From Mesorhizobium sp. LHD-90 (GTDB lineage Bacteria; Pseudomonadota; Alphaproteobacteria; Rhizobiales; Rhizobiaceae): a DNA stretch of 64,000 nt. Of the stretch, positions 28,554 through 37,641 are shown one piece after another (the stretch's first letter is position 1; each line of letters opens with the position of its first letter). The position numbers were made by a program, and so were the translations under genes. A model generated the notes under the pieces. It saw only the letters and a list, made by a program, of their open reading frames with translations, did not search any database and was not told the DNA's origin. The DNA is taken from contig NZ_JAVFVV010000003.1 in assembly GCF_030929505.1 (NCBI RefSeq), positions 62,001-126,000 of the forward strand. Reading direction: 5' to 3'.

Positions 28554-29280
28554 GGCGAAGCCCGCCCAAGGCTCGTGCTGGCGGCTGGTCGAGGCGCAGC
28601 ACCGCGTTTCGACGATGAAGCTGGTCGACACGCTGGACGAGCAGCAGCTTCTGGAAGAGGAACTGGAGCGCACAAAGCCGCCGGGCCCGGCGGAGTGCCG
28701 CCACCTGCACTATCTGATGTCGACGCCGTTCCGCTACGGCCGCTATCCCGGCAATTCACGCTTCCGGCGCGAGGGGTTTTCGCCCGGCGTCTACTACGCG
28801 GCGGAGACGGTGGAGACGGCGGTGGCCGAGACCGTGTTCTACCGCCTGCTGTTCTTTGCCGAGAGCCCCGATACGCCGTGGCCGCGCAACCCGCTGGAAT
28901 TTACAGGCTTTGAAACGCGTTATGCCGTCGAAGCAGCAATCGACCTCACGGTTGCGCCGCTTTCGCGCGACGCGGCGCGCTGGACCGATCTTGCCGACTA
29001 TTCGGCCTGCCTGGCGCTGGCCGACGCCGCGCGCGAGGCGGGTATCGGCATCATCCGCTACCGGTCGGTCCGCGATCCGTCGGGCCGCGCCAATCTGGCG
29101 CTGCTGACCTGCCTGGCCTTCATCGAGCCAAAACCCTCGGCCTACGCCACCTGGCGCGTCTCGCTTTCGGCGCGCCAGGCCTATGCGATCTGCGACTGGC
29201 CGGAGCTGCGCCTTGCTTTTTCGGTCGAGGATTTTTCGGCCGATCCGAGGCTGGAGGGCCTGCGCCGGCGTAGCGGATAG
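28513..29280 (+). CDS. RES-domain toxin (predicted NAD+-degrading)
   Basis: A 255-aa RES-domain protein, encoded downstream of and overlapping its Xre antitoxin gene. The conserved Arg is in SCWRLVE (about residue 24), with Tyr/Glu in GVYYAAETVETAVAE and the Ser-bearing PSGRANLAL later in the fold. RES toxins deplete NAD+ by glycohydrolase or phosphorylase action. The protein is longer than compact RES toxins (about 150-180 aa) through an insertion around residues 35-65 and a C-terminal extension. The ATG at 28513 is needed to include the WRLV strand. Confidence 0.87.
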   Translation: MSLPIWTPGALRSEAKPAQGSCWRLVEAQHRVSTMKLVDTLDEQQLLEEELERTKPPGPAECRHLHYLMSTPFRYGRYPGNSRFRREGFSPGVYYAAETVETAVAETVFYRLLFFAESPDTPWPRNPLEFTGFETRYAVEAAIDLTVAPLSRDAARWTDLADYSACLALADAAREAGIGIIRYRSVRDPSGRANLALLTCLAFIEPKPSAYATWRVSLSARQAYAICDWPELRLAFSVEDFSADPRLEGLRRRSG

Positions 29281-29287
29281 TGCTGCA

Positions 29288-29665
29288 TCAGTTCCGCCCG
29301 TAAAAAATGTTCTCGACATGCACCGGCCAGCGCCAGGGCAGCACGGCGACGAGGTCGAAGCGCATGGAGAGGCGGGCGTGGTCGCGCTGGCGGGTCAGCC
29401 AGAGGTCGGCCGCACCCTCGATGCGGCGCTCGGACGGGTAGGAGATCGCCTCCATCGCCGCCATCAGCGTTTTTCGCGCCTTGACCTCGACGATCAGCAC
29501 GAGGTCGCCGCGCCGGGCAATCAGGTCGATCTCGCCGAGCGGCGTGCGGTAGCGGCGGGCAACGATGCGGAAACCCTTGGCCATGAGGGCGAGCGCGGCC
29601 AGCCATTCGCCGCGGTGGCCGCGGCGATAGGCTTTTCGGCGGAAGATGACGTCATCCGGACGCAT
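29288..29665 (-). CDS. yraN: UPF0102 / YraN-family nuclease-fold protein
   Basis: A 125-aa protein of the YraN family, with a restriction-endonuclease-like core [20 protein letters not shown] (about residues 44-63) containing the D...E.K signature. Function is not firmly established; a DNA processing role is proposed for the family. It overlaps the rsmI gene by 14 nt, the usual rsmI-yraN arrangement. Confidence 0.9.
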   Translation of the reverse strand: MRPDDVIFRRKAYRRGHRGEWLAALALMAKGFRIVARRYRTPLGEIDLIARRGDLVLIVEVKARKTLMAAMEAISYPSERRIEGAADLWLTRQRDHARLSMRFDLVAVLPWRWPVHVENIFYGRN

Positions 29666-30587
29666 CCGCCTTCAGATCCATGAGGCGGCGGTAAAGCTCC
29701 GGCTTGCGGCCGCCGGTCATGCGCGCGGCCTCGGCGGCCGCCTTTGAGGCCGGCATCTCGGCGGCGAGCGACAGCAGCAGGCGATCGACATCACCGGCGT
29801 CGAGCGGGGCTTCGGCGGCGGGCGGGCCGATGCAGACGACGATCTCGCCCTTCGGTGTGTCGGCGGCGGCGTATTGTGCGGCCAGGTCCGGCAGCGTGCC
29901 GGTGCGCATCTCTTCAAAAGTCTTGGTGAGTTCGCGGCCGACCGCCGCCTTGCGTGCACCGTAGATGTCGGCCATGGCGACGAGCGTGTCGGACAGCCGG
30001 CGCGGCGATTCGAAGAAGACCAGCGTTGCGGGAACGGTCTTCAGTTCCTCCAGCCGCGTGCGGCGCTGCCCGTCCTTCACCGGCAAAAAACCGGCGAACA
30101 GAAACGTGTCGGAAGGCAGGCCGGAGGCGGTGAGGGCCGCGAGCACGGCGGATGGGCCGGGGATCGGGATGACGCGAACGCCGGCGGCCAGAGCCTGCTC
30201 GACCAGCCGGAAGCCGGGATCGGAGACCAGCGGCGTGCCGGCATCCGACACCAGCGCGACGCGCTTTCCCTCGCTCAGGGCCTCGATGAGTTTTGGCCCG
30301 GCCTCCGCCGCATTGTGCTCGTGATAGGGGGTCGGGCGCTGGCGGATGCCGTAGCGGTCGAGCAGCACGCGGGTGACCCGCGTGTCCTCGCAGGCGAGCA
30401 CATCGGCGGCGGCCAGCGTCTCCAGCGCGCGCAAGGTGACGTCGCCGAGATTGCCGATCGGCGTGGCGACCAGATAGAGCGCCGGCTCCAGCGGGCGGGC
30501 TGGAATTTCGGCCTGTCCGACGACGAAGGCGCGGATTTTAACGGTGTCTTTCACGGGGCTGAAACTCGCATCTGCGCTATGTGCCAT
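29652..30587 (-). CDS. rsmI: 16S rRNA (cytidine1402-2'-O)-methyltransferase
   Basis: A 311-aa SAM-dependent methyltransferase that modifies C1402 in the ribosomal P site. The family core starts [20 protein letters not shown] and includes [33 protein letters not shown] and [19 protein letters not shown], the diagnostic RsmI motifs. A C-terminal helical region ([20 protein letters not shown]) is present. The divergent neighbour is a small ORF at 30696. Confidence 0.96.
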   Translation of the reverse strand: MAHSADASFSPVKDTVKIRAFVVGQAEIPARPLEPALYLVATPIGNLGDVTLRALETLAAADVLACEDTRVTRVLLDRYGIRQRPTPYHEHNAAEAGPKLIEALSEGKRVALVSDAGTPLVSDPGFRLVEQALAAGVRVIPIPGPSAVLAALTASGLPSDTFLFAGFLPVKDGQRRTRLEELKTVPATLVFFESPRRLSDTLVAMADIYGARKAAVGRELTKTFEEMRTGTLPDLAAQYAAADTPKGEIVVCIGPPAAEAPLDAGDVDRLLLSLAAEMPASKAAAEAARMTGGRKPELYRRLMDLKADASG

Positions 30588-30695
30588 GCGCCGCCCGTCG
30601 GAAGCAAAGAAGATTGTTTTCGCGCCGCAATTTTACCGTTGTTTCGGAACGATAAGGCCGCTTGCCCGTTTATCCCGGCTCTTGGGAGAATTTTT

Positions 30696-30890
30696 ATGGA
30701 ATCGCTTCAGATCCAGGACGCGTTCGCGCCCTATTATGCCGCTCGCCCCGCAAAAACCGAAAAGACCGCAAAACGCCTCCTCGACACGGACGCAAGGACA
30801 GCCCAGGTTTTCGAGACCAGGGCGCGGCTCGAGGCCTGCCGCGACCGGCTGGCGCGCGCCATCGCCGCGGCGAAGGCGGACCGCCAGTAA
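30696..30890 (+). CDS. small hypothetical protein
   Basis: A 64-aa, charged, probably helical protein (MESLQIQDAFAPYYAARPAK start) with a good SD (gggagaa, 30684-30690). No domain is recognised. It is divergent from rsmI and ends 59 bp before the convergent EamA gene. The SD and codon texture make it plausible, but no homologue can be named. Confidence 0.5.
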   Translation: MESLQIQDAFAPYYAARPAKTEKTAKRLLDTDARTAQVFETRARLEACRDRLARAIAAAKADRQ

Positions 30891-30949
30891 TCATGCCGGC
30901 GCGGTTCGACGCCTTCGTCGGCCGGATCGCCGGCGCCCCATGCGCCGCC

Positions 30950-31378
30950 TCAGGTCCGCTGGGCGATCAGCACCGCCCCACCCGCGACAAGCACGACACC
31001 AAGCCAGTTGAGAAGGGTCAGCCTTTCGCCGAGAAACAGCGCGGCGAAGACGGCGACGAGGACCACGCTCAGCTTGTCTAGCGGCGCGACCTGCGCGGCG
31101 TTGCCGAGCTTGAGCGCGCGAAAATAGCAGAGCCAGGACGCGCCGGTCGCCAGCCCCGAAAGCACCAGGAACAGCCAGGTTTTTGCGCCGATCTCGCCCG
31201 GGGCCTGCCACTGGCCGGTGGCGGCGACGATCGAGGCTATCACCGCCAAGATCACCAAGGTGCGGATCAGCGTGGCGAAGTCGGGATTTATGCTGCTGAC
31301 GCCGACCTTGGCAAAGATGGCGGTGAGCGCGGCGAAGGCGGCGGACAGGATCGCCCAAAATTGCCAGGAGCCGGCCAC
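30950..31378 (-). CDS. EamA-family single-repeat transporter
   Basis: A 142-aa membrane protein with five hydrophobic segments, one EamA repeat, ending LLNWLGVVLVAGGAVLIAQR. Four-to-five-helix proteins of this size form dimers in the drug/metabolite transporter superfamily. The fold begins SWQFWAILSAAFAALTAIFA, just after a GTG at 31378, so that GTG is the likely start; the longer in-frame N-terminus would run into the 3' end of the gene upstream. Substrate unknown. Confidence 0.78.
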   Translation of the reverse strand: MAGSWQFWAILSAAFAALTAIFAKVGVSSINPDFATLIRTLVILAVIASIVAATGQWQAPGEIGAKTWLFLVLSGLATGASWLCYFRALKLGNAAQVAPLDKLSVVLVAVFAALFLGERLTLLNWLGVVLVAGGAVLIAQRT

Positions 31379-31397
31379 TAGTGCCTGACCTTGGAGT

Positions 31398-31865
31398 TCA
31401 TGCAGCCAGCGACTTTGCACGCTTGAGCGCCGACGCATCGGGCTTTGGTGTTACCTTCGAGGGTTTCACGCCTTTGTCGATCTTGTAAATAAATCCCTCT
31501 ACGATATATCCGTCATCAAAAGGCATGCCAATAACCCTCGTTGTATTATTTACGAGATTTATATTTTTTGATGGATCATAGTATTCTGGAATTTTATTGA
31601 CGAAGTTATTGGAGGTATTCACAATGGTAATCACCCTGAGTGGAATGGGTGATTGTGTCGCAATGAGGATCTTGTCCACAAATCTGATGACTGTTGTCGG
31701 TCCATATGTTTGAACATCCGGTGACGCTAGATAAAGCTGCCAGTCGAAGGCTTCGCGTAAATTGAGCCAAGCGGCGACCGCGATCGGCAACCCGGCCCGC
31801 TCCAGCGCCTCAAGCAGATCGCGCCCGCCGTCGAAGTCAGGCCCTACCAGCGGTGTCTTATCCAT
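31398..31865 (-). CDS. uncharacterised partner of HEPN-like protein
   Basis: A 155-aa soluble protein I do not recognise. It opens MDKTPLVGPDFDGGRDLLEA and continues with a hydrophobic AGLPIAVAAWLNL and a beta-rich middle; the tail is Lys-rich. The DNA from about 31,480 to 31,700 is visibly AT-rich against a GC-rich background, a sign of transfer. An aggag SD lies within the upstream HEPN gene, and the two genes overlap by 22 nt, so they form a unit. A regulatory or toxin-antitoxin-like role is only inference from the arrangement. Confidence 0.62.
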   Translation of the reverse strand: MDKTPLVGPDFDGGRDLLEALERAGLPIAVAAWLNLREAFDWQLYLASPDVQTYGPTTVIRFVDKILIATQSPIPLRVITIVNTSNNFVNKIPEYYDPSKNINLVNNTTRVIGMPFDDGYIVEGFIYKIDKGVKPSKVTPKPDASALKRAKSLAA

Positions 31866-32263
31866 GGGAGCACTCCTGTTCCGCGCCGGGCGACGGCATT
31901 CATCATGTTCGTGGCCTCCTGTTGAGTTGAAGCCACGTATCGTGAATTGATGCTCCAAGCTCTGACAGTCGCCCAATTCTCGCGAAATGCAATGGACACA
32001 GCCTCTTGCGCCGCGAGATCGATTCCAAGACCGGCGAGCTTGGCCAACGCAGCCAAATTATGGCCGTTGCGATAGATGTCGTCCACCAGGTTCTTGTCCG
32101 GAAGGTCGTTACTTCGGAACAGCGCGGCTATCCTGGCTTTCAAGGCGCATTCAACGGCTATGCCGGCGAGATGGTAGGCCATGTCATAGTGTGCGTTCGC
32201 CAGAAGCGTGGCCGCGCTCCGTTCGAACGCCCGCGATCGTGCCTTCCATTCCTCTCTGGTCAT
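31844..32263 (-). CDS. HEPN-like domain protein
   Basis: A 139-aa all-helical protein. YHLAGIAVECALKARIA (about residues 30-46) and RNGHNLAALAKLAGLGI (about 65-81) match the pattern of HEPN proteins (helix with A-ECALKA, then H-L-L-AG), and SRYVASTQQEA resembles the terminal helix. The catalytic RX4-6H ribonuclease motif of toxic HEPN proteins is not evident. It overlaps the gene downstream by 22 nt. HEPN proteins often occur in two-gene toxin-antitoxin or defence units; that is possible here. Confidence 0.65.
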   Translation of the reverse strand: MTREEWKARSRAFERSAATLLANAHYDMAYHLAGIAVECALKARIAALFRSNDLPDKNLVDDIYRNGHNLAALAKLAGLGIDLAAQEAVSIAFRENWATVRAWSINSRYVASTQQEATNMMNAVARRGTGVLPWIRHRW

Positions 32264-32330
32264 CGCCCGCCCTCAGCAGGGAGATTAACCTGGGCCGTTG
32301 AAGAAGCAACTCCAGCGTGAGATTTGGCCG

Positions 32331-33488
32331 TTACCGCGCCAGATCCGCCACGACCGCGTTGAGCACGACCATGCCGGCCGGGGTGGCACGCAGGCGCGAA
32401 TTGCCGATCGAGGCGACCAGGCCCTCGTCCTGCAGGATGGCCAGCCGCTCGGAGGAGAGTTCCCGGCCGGAGAGCCGCGCATACCGGTCGAGGTCGATGC
32501 CTTCGGCCAGCCGCAGGCCCATCAGCAAATATTCGTCGGCCTCTTCCGAGCGGTTGAGGATTTCGCCGTCGACGACGCCGTGACCGTTGGCTTCGACCAG
32601 GTTCAGCCAAGTTTCCGGGGTCTTTTCCGTCACCGTCACGACGCGGCGGCCGTTCTCGACGAAGCGGCCATGGGCGCCGGGACCGATGCCGGTATATTCG
32701 CCGTAGCGCCAGTAGATCAGATTGTGCCGGCTTTCCGCGCCAGGCCGGGCATGGTTGGAGATTTCGTAGGCGGGCAGACCGCGCGCCGCGGTCACAGCTT
32801 GCGTCAGGTCATAAAGGTCGGCTGCAAGGTCCATGTCGGGCATCGCAATCTTGCCGGCAGCATGCAGGGCGTGGAAGCGGGTGCCTTCCTCGATGGTGAG
32901 CTGGTAGAGCGACAGATGGTCGGCGGCATAGCCGATCGCTTCGTCGAGTTCCGCCTCCCATGCGTCCAGCGTCTGTCCCGGACGGGCGTAGATCAGGTCG
33001 AAGGAGAGGCGGGGGAAGATGTCGCGGGCAAGGCCGATCGCCTTCAGCGCTTCCTCGACATTGTGCAGGCGGCCGAGGAAACGCAGGTCGGCATCGTTCA
33101 GCGCCTGCACGCCGAGCGAGACGCGGTTGACACCGGCGGCTCGGTAGCCGCGGAACCGCTCGGCCTCGACGGAGGAGGGATTGGCCTCCAGCGTGATCTC
33201 GATGTTTTCCGGCACGTTCCAGTGTCGCGCTATCGCGTCGAGAATGGCGTCCACCGTCTGCGGCAGCATCAGAGACGGCGTGCCGCCGCCGAGAAAGATG
33301 CTGCTGACGCTGCGCGGACCGGTGCGCTCGCGCATTGCCGCCATCTCGCGCTCGAAGGCCGCGGCGAAACGCGGCTGGTCGACCGGCTGATGGCGAACAT
33401 GGCTGTTGAAGTCGCAGTACGGGCATTTGGCCGCGCAGAACGGCCAGTGGATGTAGACGCCGAAACCCGGATCGTCCGCGCCGATCAT
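32331..33488 (-). CDS. hemW: radical SAM haem chaperone HemW
   Basis: A 385-aa radical SAM protein, HemW branch of the coproporphyrinogen III oxidase-like family. The [4Fe-4S] motif is Cys18-x3-Cys22-x2-Cys25 (CAAKCPYCDF) after VYIHWPF. GGGTPSLM, EANP and RVSLGVQALND are SAM/core motifs, and a C-terminal HemW domain (about residues 300-385) is present. Members lacking the additional Cys of true HemN act in haem trafficking, not porphyrin oxidation. The ATG at 33488 is preferred over an in-frame TTG at 33506. It follows rdgB after 4 bp. Confidence 0.93.
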   Translation of the reverse strand: MIGADDPGFGVYIHWPFCAAKCPYCDFNSHVRHQPVDQPRFAAAFEREMAAMRERTGPRSVSSIFLGGGTPSLMLPQTVDAILDAIARHWNVPENIEITLEANPSSVEAERFRGYRAAGVNRVSLGVQALNDADLRFLGRLHNVEEALKAIGLARDIFPRLSFDLIYARPGQTLDAWEAELDEAIGYAADHLSLYQLTIEEGTRFHALHAAGKIAMPDMDLAADLYDLTQAVTAARGLPAYEISNHARPGAESRHNLIYWRYGEYTGIGPGAHGRFVENGRRVVTVTEKTPETWLNLVEANGHGVVDGEILNRSEEADEYLLMGLRLAEGIDLDRYARLSGRELSSERLAILQDEGLVASIGNSRLRATPAGMVVLNAVVADLAR

Positions 33489-33492
33489 CGGA

Positions 33493-34140
33493 TCACGCCG
33501 AGCCAAGTTTCGCCCTTGCGAATTTCTGGAAGGCGCGGGCGCGGTGCGAAAGCGCGTCGGCCTGGCCGGGTTTCCAGCCGTGCTTCTCCTCCGCAGTCAT
33601 CTCGCCGAAGGTGCGCTCGTGGCCGTTCGGGACGAAGACCGGATCATAGCCGAAACCCTTGTCGCCGCGCGGCGGCCAGACGAGATGGCCTTCCGCCTCG
33701 CCTCGAAAATATTCGGCCTCGCCGTCCGGCCAGGCGAGGCAGATGACGGCGACGAAACGGCCGGTGCGTTGTGCCGGTTCTGTCGCGCCGACCTCCTGCA
33801 TGGCGACCTCGGCCCGTTGCATGGCAAGGCGGAAATCACGGCCGCCGTCAGGCGTTTCGGCCCAGTTGGCGGTGTAGACGCCGGGCTGGCCGCCGAGCGC
33901 ATCGATGCACAGGCCGGAATCGTCGGACAGTGCCGGCAGGCCGGTCGCCTTGGCCGCCGCCAACGCCTTGATGTAAGCGTTTTCCTCGAAGGTCGTGCCG
34001 GTCTCGTCGGGCTCGGGCAGGCCAAAATCCTTGGCCGAGCGCGCCTCTATGCCGAAGGGCGCCATCAGGTCGGCGAACTCGCGCAGCTTGCCGCCATTGT
34101 GGCTGGCGACGACCAGTTTTTTCTCGGCCAATGGGCGCAT
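33493..34140 (-). CDS. rdgB: XTP/dITP diphosphatase (RdgB/HAM1)
   Basis: A 215-aa nucleotide-sanitising pyrophosphatase that hydrolyses ITP and [14 protein letters not shown] near the N-terminus binds the triphosphate; [28 protein letters not shown] (catalytic Asp) and [10 protein letters not shown] are the HAM1 signatures. The start at 34140 overlaps the stop of the VOC gene (ATGA). It is in the usual rhizobial order rph-rdgB-hemW, here with a VOC gene inserted. Confidence 0.96.
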   Translation of the reverse strand: MRPLAEKKLVVASHNGGKLREFADLMAPFGIEARSAKDFGLPEPDETGTTFEENAYIKALAAAKATGLPALSDDSGLCIDALGGQPGVYTANWAETPDGGRDFRLAMQRAEVAMQEVGATEPAQRTGRFVAVICLAWPDGEAEYFRGEAEGHLVWPPRGDKGFGYDPVFVPNGHERTFGEMTAEEKHGWKPGQADALSHRARAFQKFARAKLGSA

Positions 34141-34550
34141 CAAAGACCCCAGATCCTCGGCTCGGCGAATTCGATCGAGTTGCCGGACGGATCGCGAAAA
34201 TAGATCGAACGGCCGCCATTCGGCCATTCGAAATCCGCCTCGATGGCGATTCCCTGACCTTCGAGCCGGGTTTTCCACCGCTCAATTTCTTCCGCGCTGG
34301 CGGAGAAGCAAAGATGACCCTGACCGGCGGCGCCATGCGGCGGCACGGGCAGTTTTGCAGCCGGCGGGGGAGGGATTTTTGTCGCCTCGGCATTGAAGAG
34401 CAGAAGCACGCCTTGGCCGCAACGGAAGAAGACGTGCCGTCCATTGACGCGGGCGATCAGCGACAGGCCGAGCACGTCGCGGTAAAAAGCCTCTGCCGCA
34501 TCGAGATCAGTTACATAGAGCGCGGATTCGAGGATGGCGGAGGGGGTCAT
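34140..34550 (-). CDS. VOC-family (glyoxalase-like) protein
   Basis: A 136-aa two-motif VOC protein: [20 protein letters not shown] starts the first half, and [18 protein letters not shown] closes the second. [18 protein letters not shown] has the family's conserved His region. It sits between rph and rdgB on the same strand and overlaps rdgB by one codon's bases, so it is co-expressed with housekeeping genes. The substrate is unknown; lactoylglutathione lyase-like or fosfomycin-resistance-like folds share this pattern. Confidence 0.85.
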   Translation of the reverse strand: MTPSAILESALYVTDLDAAEAFYRDVLGLSLIARVNGRHVFFRCGQGVLLLFNAEATKIPPPPAAKLPVPPHGAAGQGHLCFSASAEEIERWKTRLEGQGIAIEADFEWPNGGRSIYFRDPSGNSIEFAEPRIWGL

Positions 34551-34583
34551 TTTTTTGCGACCCTTCCTGATTGAGCCGCATTC

Positions 34584-34777
34584 GGCCAACACCCCTCATC
34601 CGACCTCGCTTCGCTCGGCCACCTTCTCCCACAAGGGGAGAAGGTGGAGTTTCGCCCCGACCTTGCCGCCAATTGACGGCGTTGGAGATTTGCGGAGACG
34701 GAAAAGCAGCGCTCCCTCTTCTCCCCTTGTGGGAGAAGGTGGCCGAGCGAAGCGAGGTCGGATGAGGGGTGTTGGCC
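34584..34777. repeat. intergenic palindromic element between rph and VOC genes
   Basis: The arms start ggccaacacccctcatccga (34584) and end with the complement tcggatgaggggtgttggcc (34777); the inner ccacaaggggagaaggtgg hairpin stem is present on both sides. Same family as 13151-13351. Confidence 0.88.
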
Positions 34778-34796
34778 GAGCACAAACGTCTCCGAA

Positions 34797-35513
34797 CTAC
34801 GCCACCGCCATCTGCTGCAAATTCACCAGCCGCGAGATGCCCTTGCGGGCGAGCGCCATCAGGTTGGCGAATTCTTCCTCGCTGAACGGCGCGCCTTCCG
34901 CCGTGCCCTGGATCTCGACGATGCCGCCCTTGCCGGTCATGACGAAATTGGCGTCGGTGCCGGCGGCGGAATCCTCGACATAGTCGAGGTCGAGCACCGG
35001 CTGGCCGTCATGGATGCCGCAGGAGATCGCGGCGACGTGATCCTTCAGCACCTTCGACACCGTTGTCATCTGGCGCGTCTCCATCCAGCGCAGGCAGTCG
35101 TGCAGCGCCACCCAGCCGCCGGTGATCGCGGCGGTGCGTGTGCCCCCATCGGCCTGGATGACGTCGCAGTCGACGGTGATCTGCATCTCGCCCAGCGCCT
35201 GCAGATCGACCACGGCGCGCAGCGAACGGCCGATCAGCCGCTGGATCTCCAGCGTGCGTCCGCCCTGCTTGCCGGTCGATGCCTCGCGGCGCATGCGCTC
35301 GCCGGTGGCGCGCGGCAGCATGCCGTATTCGGCGGTGACCCAGCCGCGCCCGGTGTTGCGCATCCAGCCCGGCACCTTCTCTTCCAGGCTGGCCGTGCAC
35401 AGCACATGGGTGTCGCCGAATTTCACCAGGCAGGAGCCTTCGGCATGTTTTGAGACGTTGCGCTCGAAGGAGATGGCGCGCATTTCGTCGAACTGTCGTT
35501 TGGAGGGACGCAT
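34797..35513 (-). CDS. rph: ribonuclease PH
   Basis: A 238-aa phosphorolytic 3'-5' exoribonuclease that trims tRNA 3' ends. [20 protein letters not shown] is the typical start; [40 protein letters not shown] and [18 protein letters not shown] are the phosphate and RNA-binding motifs, and [18 protein letters not shown] is the active-site region. The length equals the family standard. It is divergent from hrcA. Confidence 0.97.
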   Translation of the reverse strand: MRPSKRQFDEMRAISFERNVSKHAEGSCLVKFGDTHVLCTASLEEKVPGWMRNTGRGWVTAEYGMLPRATGERMRREASTGKQGGRTLEIQRLIGRSLRAVVDLQALGEMQITVDCDVIQADGGTRTAAITGGWVALHDCLRWMETRQMTTVSKVLKDHVAAISCGIHDGQPVLDLDYVEDSAAGTDANFVMTGKGGIVEIQGTAEGAPFSEEEFANLMALARKGISRLVNLQQMAVA

Positions 35514-35653
35514 CAGGCTTCCTAGGGATCGGATTCTTCGGCGGCTTGTAGACCCACGCCTGCGACAGCGCAAAGGATTTCCCCCCGCATGCCACGGCGG
35601 TTGTGCTGATGGCCTCCGCAACGATATGATCCGGTTCGGAGTTCCGCACCGCC

Positions 35654-36724
35654 ATGAACAAACCGCTGGCCGATCCCACACTTCAGACGCTCGACGCCCG
35701 CTCGCGCGACATCTTCCGCCGCATCGTCGATTCCTATCTTCTGGACGGCGAGCCGGTGGGTTCGCGCAGCCTGTCGCGGATGCTGCCCGCCACGCTGTCG
35801 CCGGCGACGGTGCGCAACGTCATGAGCGACCTCGAACAGCTCGGGCTGATCTATGCGCCGCATATCTCGGCCGGACGCCTGCCGACGCAGAGGGGGCTTC
35901 GCTTCTTCGTCGATGCCTTCCTCGAACTCGGCGACCTGACGGAAGAAGAACGCCGCTCGATCGACACCCAGCTCAAGGCGTCGGGGCAGGGGGTGTCCGT
36001 CGAGCAGATGCTGACGGAGGCCAGCCAGATGCTGTCGGGCGTCTCGCGCGGCGCCGGCCTGGTGCTGGCGGCGAAAAGCGAGGTGCCGCTGAAGCACATC
36101 GAATTCATCCAGCTTGAGCCGCAGCGGGCGCTGGCGGTGCTTGTCTCGCAGAACGGGGATGTCGAGAACCGCGTGCTGGAACTGCCGGCGGGTGTGACCA
36201 CGTCGCAGATCCAGGAAGCCTCGAACTTCCTCAACGCCCACATCCGCGGCCGCACGCTGGCCGAGGCGCGGAGCGATATCGCGCGGGTCAAGGAGGAGAT
36301 CAAGGCGGCGCTGGACACGCTGTCGCAGCAATTGGTGGAAAAGGGGCTGGCTGTTTGGGCAGGCGCCGAAAGCGGACTGCCGGCCCGGCTGATCGTGCGC
36401 GGACGCGCCAATCTGCTGGAGAATGTGACGGCCCAGGCCGACCTCGACCTGCTGCGGCACCTGTTCGAGGACATGGAAACGCAGGACGGCATGATCCAAC
36501 TTCTCGACCTCGCCGAGGCGGGGTCGGGCGTGCGCATCTTCATCGGTTCGGAGAACAAGCTGTTCTCGCTCTCCGGCTCGTCGCTGGTCGTCGCGCCCTA
36601 TCGCGACAAGGATGCGCGCGTCGTCGGCGCGCTCGGCGTCATCGGCCCGACGCGGCTGAACTACGCCCGCATCGTGCCGATGGTCGATTATACGGCGCAG
36701 TTGATCAGCAAGATGTTGCGGTAA
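35654..36724 (+). CDS. hrcA: heat-inducible transcription repressor HrcA
   Basis: A 356-aa repressor of class I heat-shock genes that binds CIRCE elements with GroEL help. N-terminal winged HTH ([20 protein letters not shown], then [19 protein letters not shown]), a central GAF-like domain and the C-terminal [38 protein letters not shown] are diagnostic. It is divergent from rph. In many rhizobia grpE follows directly; here a 61-aa ORF follows instead. Confidence 0.96.
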   Translation: MNKPLADPTLQTLDARSRDIFRRIVDSYLLDGEPVGSRSLSRMLPATLSPATVRNVMSDLEQLGLIYAPHISAGRLPTQRGLRFFVDAFLELGDLTEEERRSIDTQLKASGQGVSVEQMLTEASQMLSGVSRGAGLVLAAKSEVPLKHIEFIQLEPQRALAVLVSQNGDVENRVLELPAGVTTSQIQEASNFLNAHIRGRTLAEARSDIARVKEEIKAALDTLSQQLVEKGLAVWAGAESGLPARLIVRGRANLLENVTAQADLDLLRHLFEDMETQDGMIQLLDLAEAGSGVRIFIGSENKLFSLSGSSLVVAPYRDKDARVVGALGVIGPTRLNYARIVPMVDYTAQLISKMLR

Positions 36725-36813
36725 GCTTCTTTGACGCACGTAATCGAGACGTGACCCAGGCATCCGATCCGGTATAGGCTGCTCGATACGAACGGGCGAG
36801 GCGGGAGGCTGTG

Positions 36814-36999
36814 ATGGCTCTGGAACAGATCAAGGCGCAGATCGCGCTGTTGCTGGAAGAGATGGTCAACCAGCCCGAGGACGCGCACGAGGTGCATGAG
36901 CGGGTGCGCGAGAAGCTGATCGAACTTCGCGCGCTGGGCATGCCGTTGCCGCAGGATCTGGTCGAACTGGAGCAAATGCTCGACGAAGCCGGGTACTGA
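36814..36999 (+). CDS. small hypothetical acidic helical protein
   Basis: A 61-aa protein (MALEQIKAQIALLLEEMVNQ) that is rich in Leu, Glu and Gln and probably forms amphipathic helices. An excellent SD (gggagg, 36803-36808) fits the ATG at 36814; the GTG three bases upstream would be too close. It follows hrcA by 89 bp on the same strand. No family is recognised. Confidence 0.68.
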   Translation: MALEQIKAQIALLLEEMVNQPEDAHEVHERVREKLIELRALGMPLPQDLVELEQMLDEAGY

Positions 37000-37038
37000 A
37001 CCCGCCGCTGCCGTGTTTCGACGGGGCCAGGTCCGCGG

Positions 37039-37641
37039 CTATTTGCGCGTTCCGTTGAGCGTCATGTCGAACTGCACGACGTTCGAGTAGATCGGCGTGC
37101 CGACATCCATGCCGTAGGGCGAGCGGTAGATCGAGCCGGTGACGCGGAAGGAGATGGCCTTGCCATTGCGCTTGCCGACCGTCGCCTCGAACTGCGCCTT
37201 TCGTGACTTGCCGCGTGCCGTGAGCACGCCGTCGATGCGCGCCCCGTCGTCGCCGGTCCTGGTCACCGAGGTCGAGCGGAAGGTGATCTCCGGATGGTTG
37301 GCCACGTCGAACACCGCGTCGGAGCGCAGAAAATCCTCCATGCGCGCCTGGTTGGCCTTCACGCTTTTCGGGAAGAGCGTGATGGTCACCTTCGATTTCG
37401 AGACGTTGCTGCCGTCGATGCGGAAGGAACCGCTGTAGGAGCCGAAGCTGCCCTTGATGCCGCCGCCGCCGACCTGGTCGACCTTGAAGTTGATTTTCGA
37501 GGAGGAATCGATGCGGTAGTTGCCCGCCGCTTCCGACAGCGCGTCGGCGGAGGCGGGCGCCGACGGCAGGAGCAGGCTCGCGGCAAGAACCCATCCTGCG
37601 AGCTTGCCGGCGCTGGCCGGCGTGGGGACATGGTCAGACAT
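37039..37641 (-). CDS. YceI-family periplasmic protein
   Basis: A 200-aa lipocalin-like YceI protein with a signal peptide (GWVLAASLLLPSAPASADAL, cleavage near residue 35). Core motifs: NYRIDSSSKINFKVDQVGGG, KGSFGSYSGSF, VFDVANHPEITFRSTSV. YceI proteins bind polyisoprenoid or quinone-like lipids. The gene overlaps the cytochrome b561 gene by 8 nt, a recurrent pairing. Confidence 0.92.
   Translation of the reverse strand: MSDHVPTPASAGKLAGWVLAASLLLPSAPASADALSEAAGNYRIDSSSKINFKVDQVGGGGIKGSFGSYSGSFRIDGSNVSKSKVTITLFPKSVKANQARMEDFLRSDAVFDVANHPEITFRSTSVTRTGDDGARIDGVLTARGKSRKAQFEATVGKRNGKAISFRVTGSIYRSPYGMDVGTPIYSNVVQFDMTLNGTRK

Noticed and set aside
32331-33488. HemN (oxygen-independent coproporphyrinogen III oxidase)
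   Set aside because: The shorter length and N-terminus fit HemW, a haem chaperone, rather than HemN.
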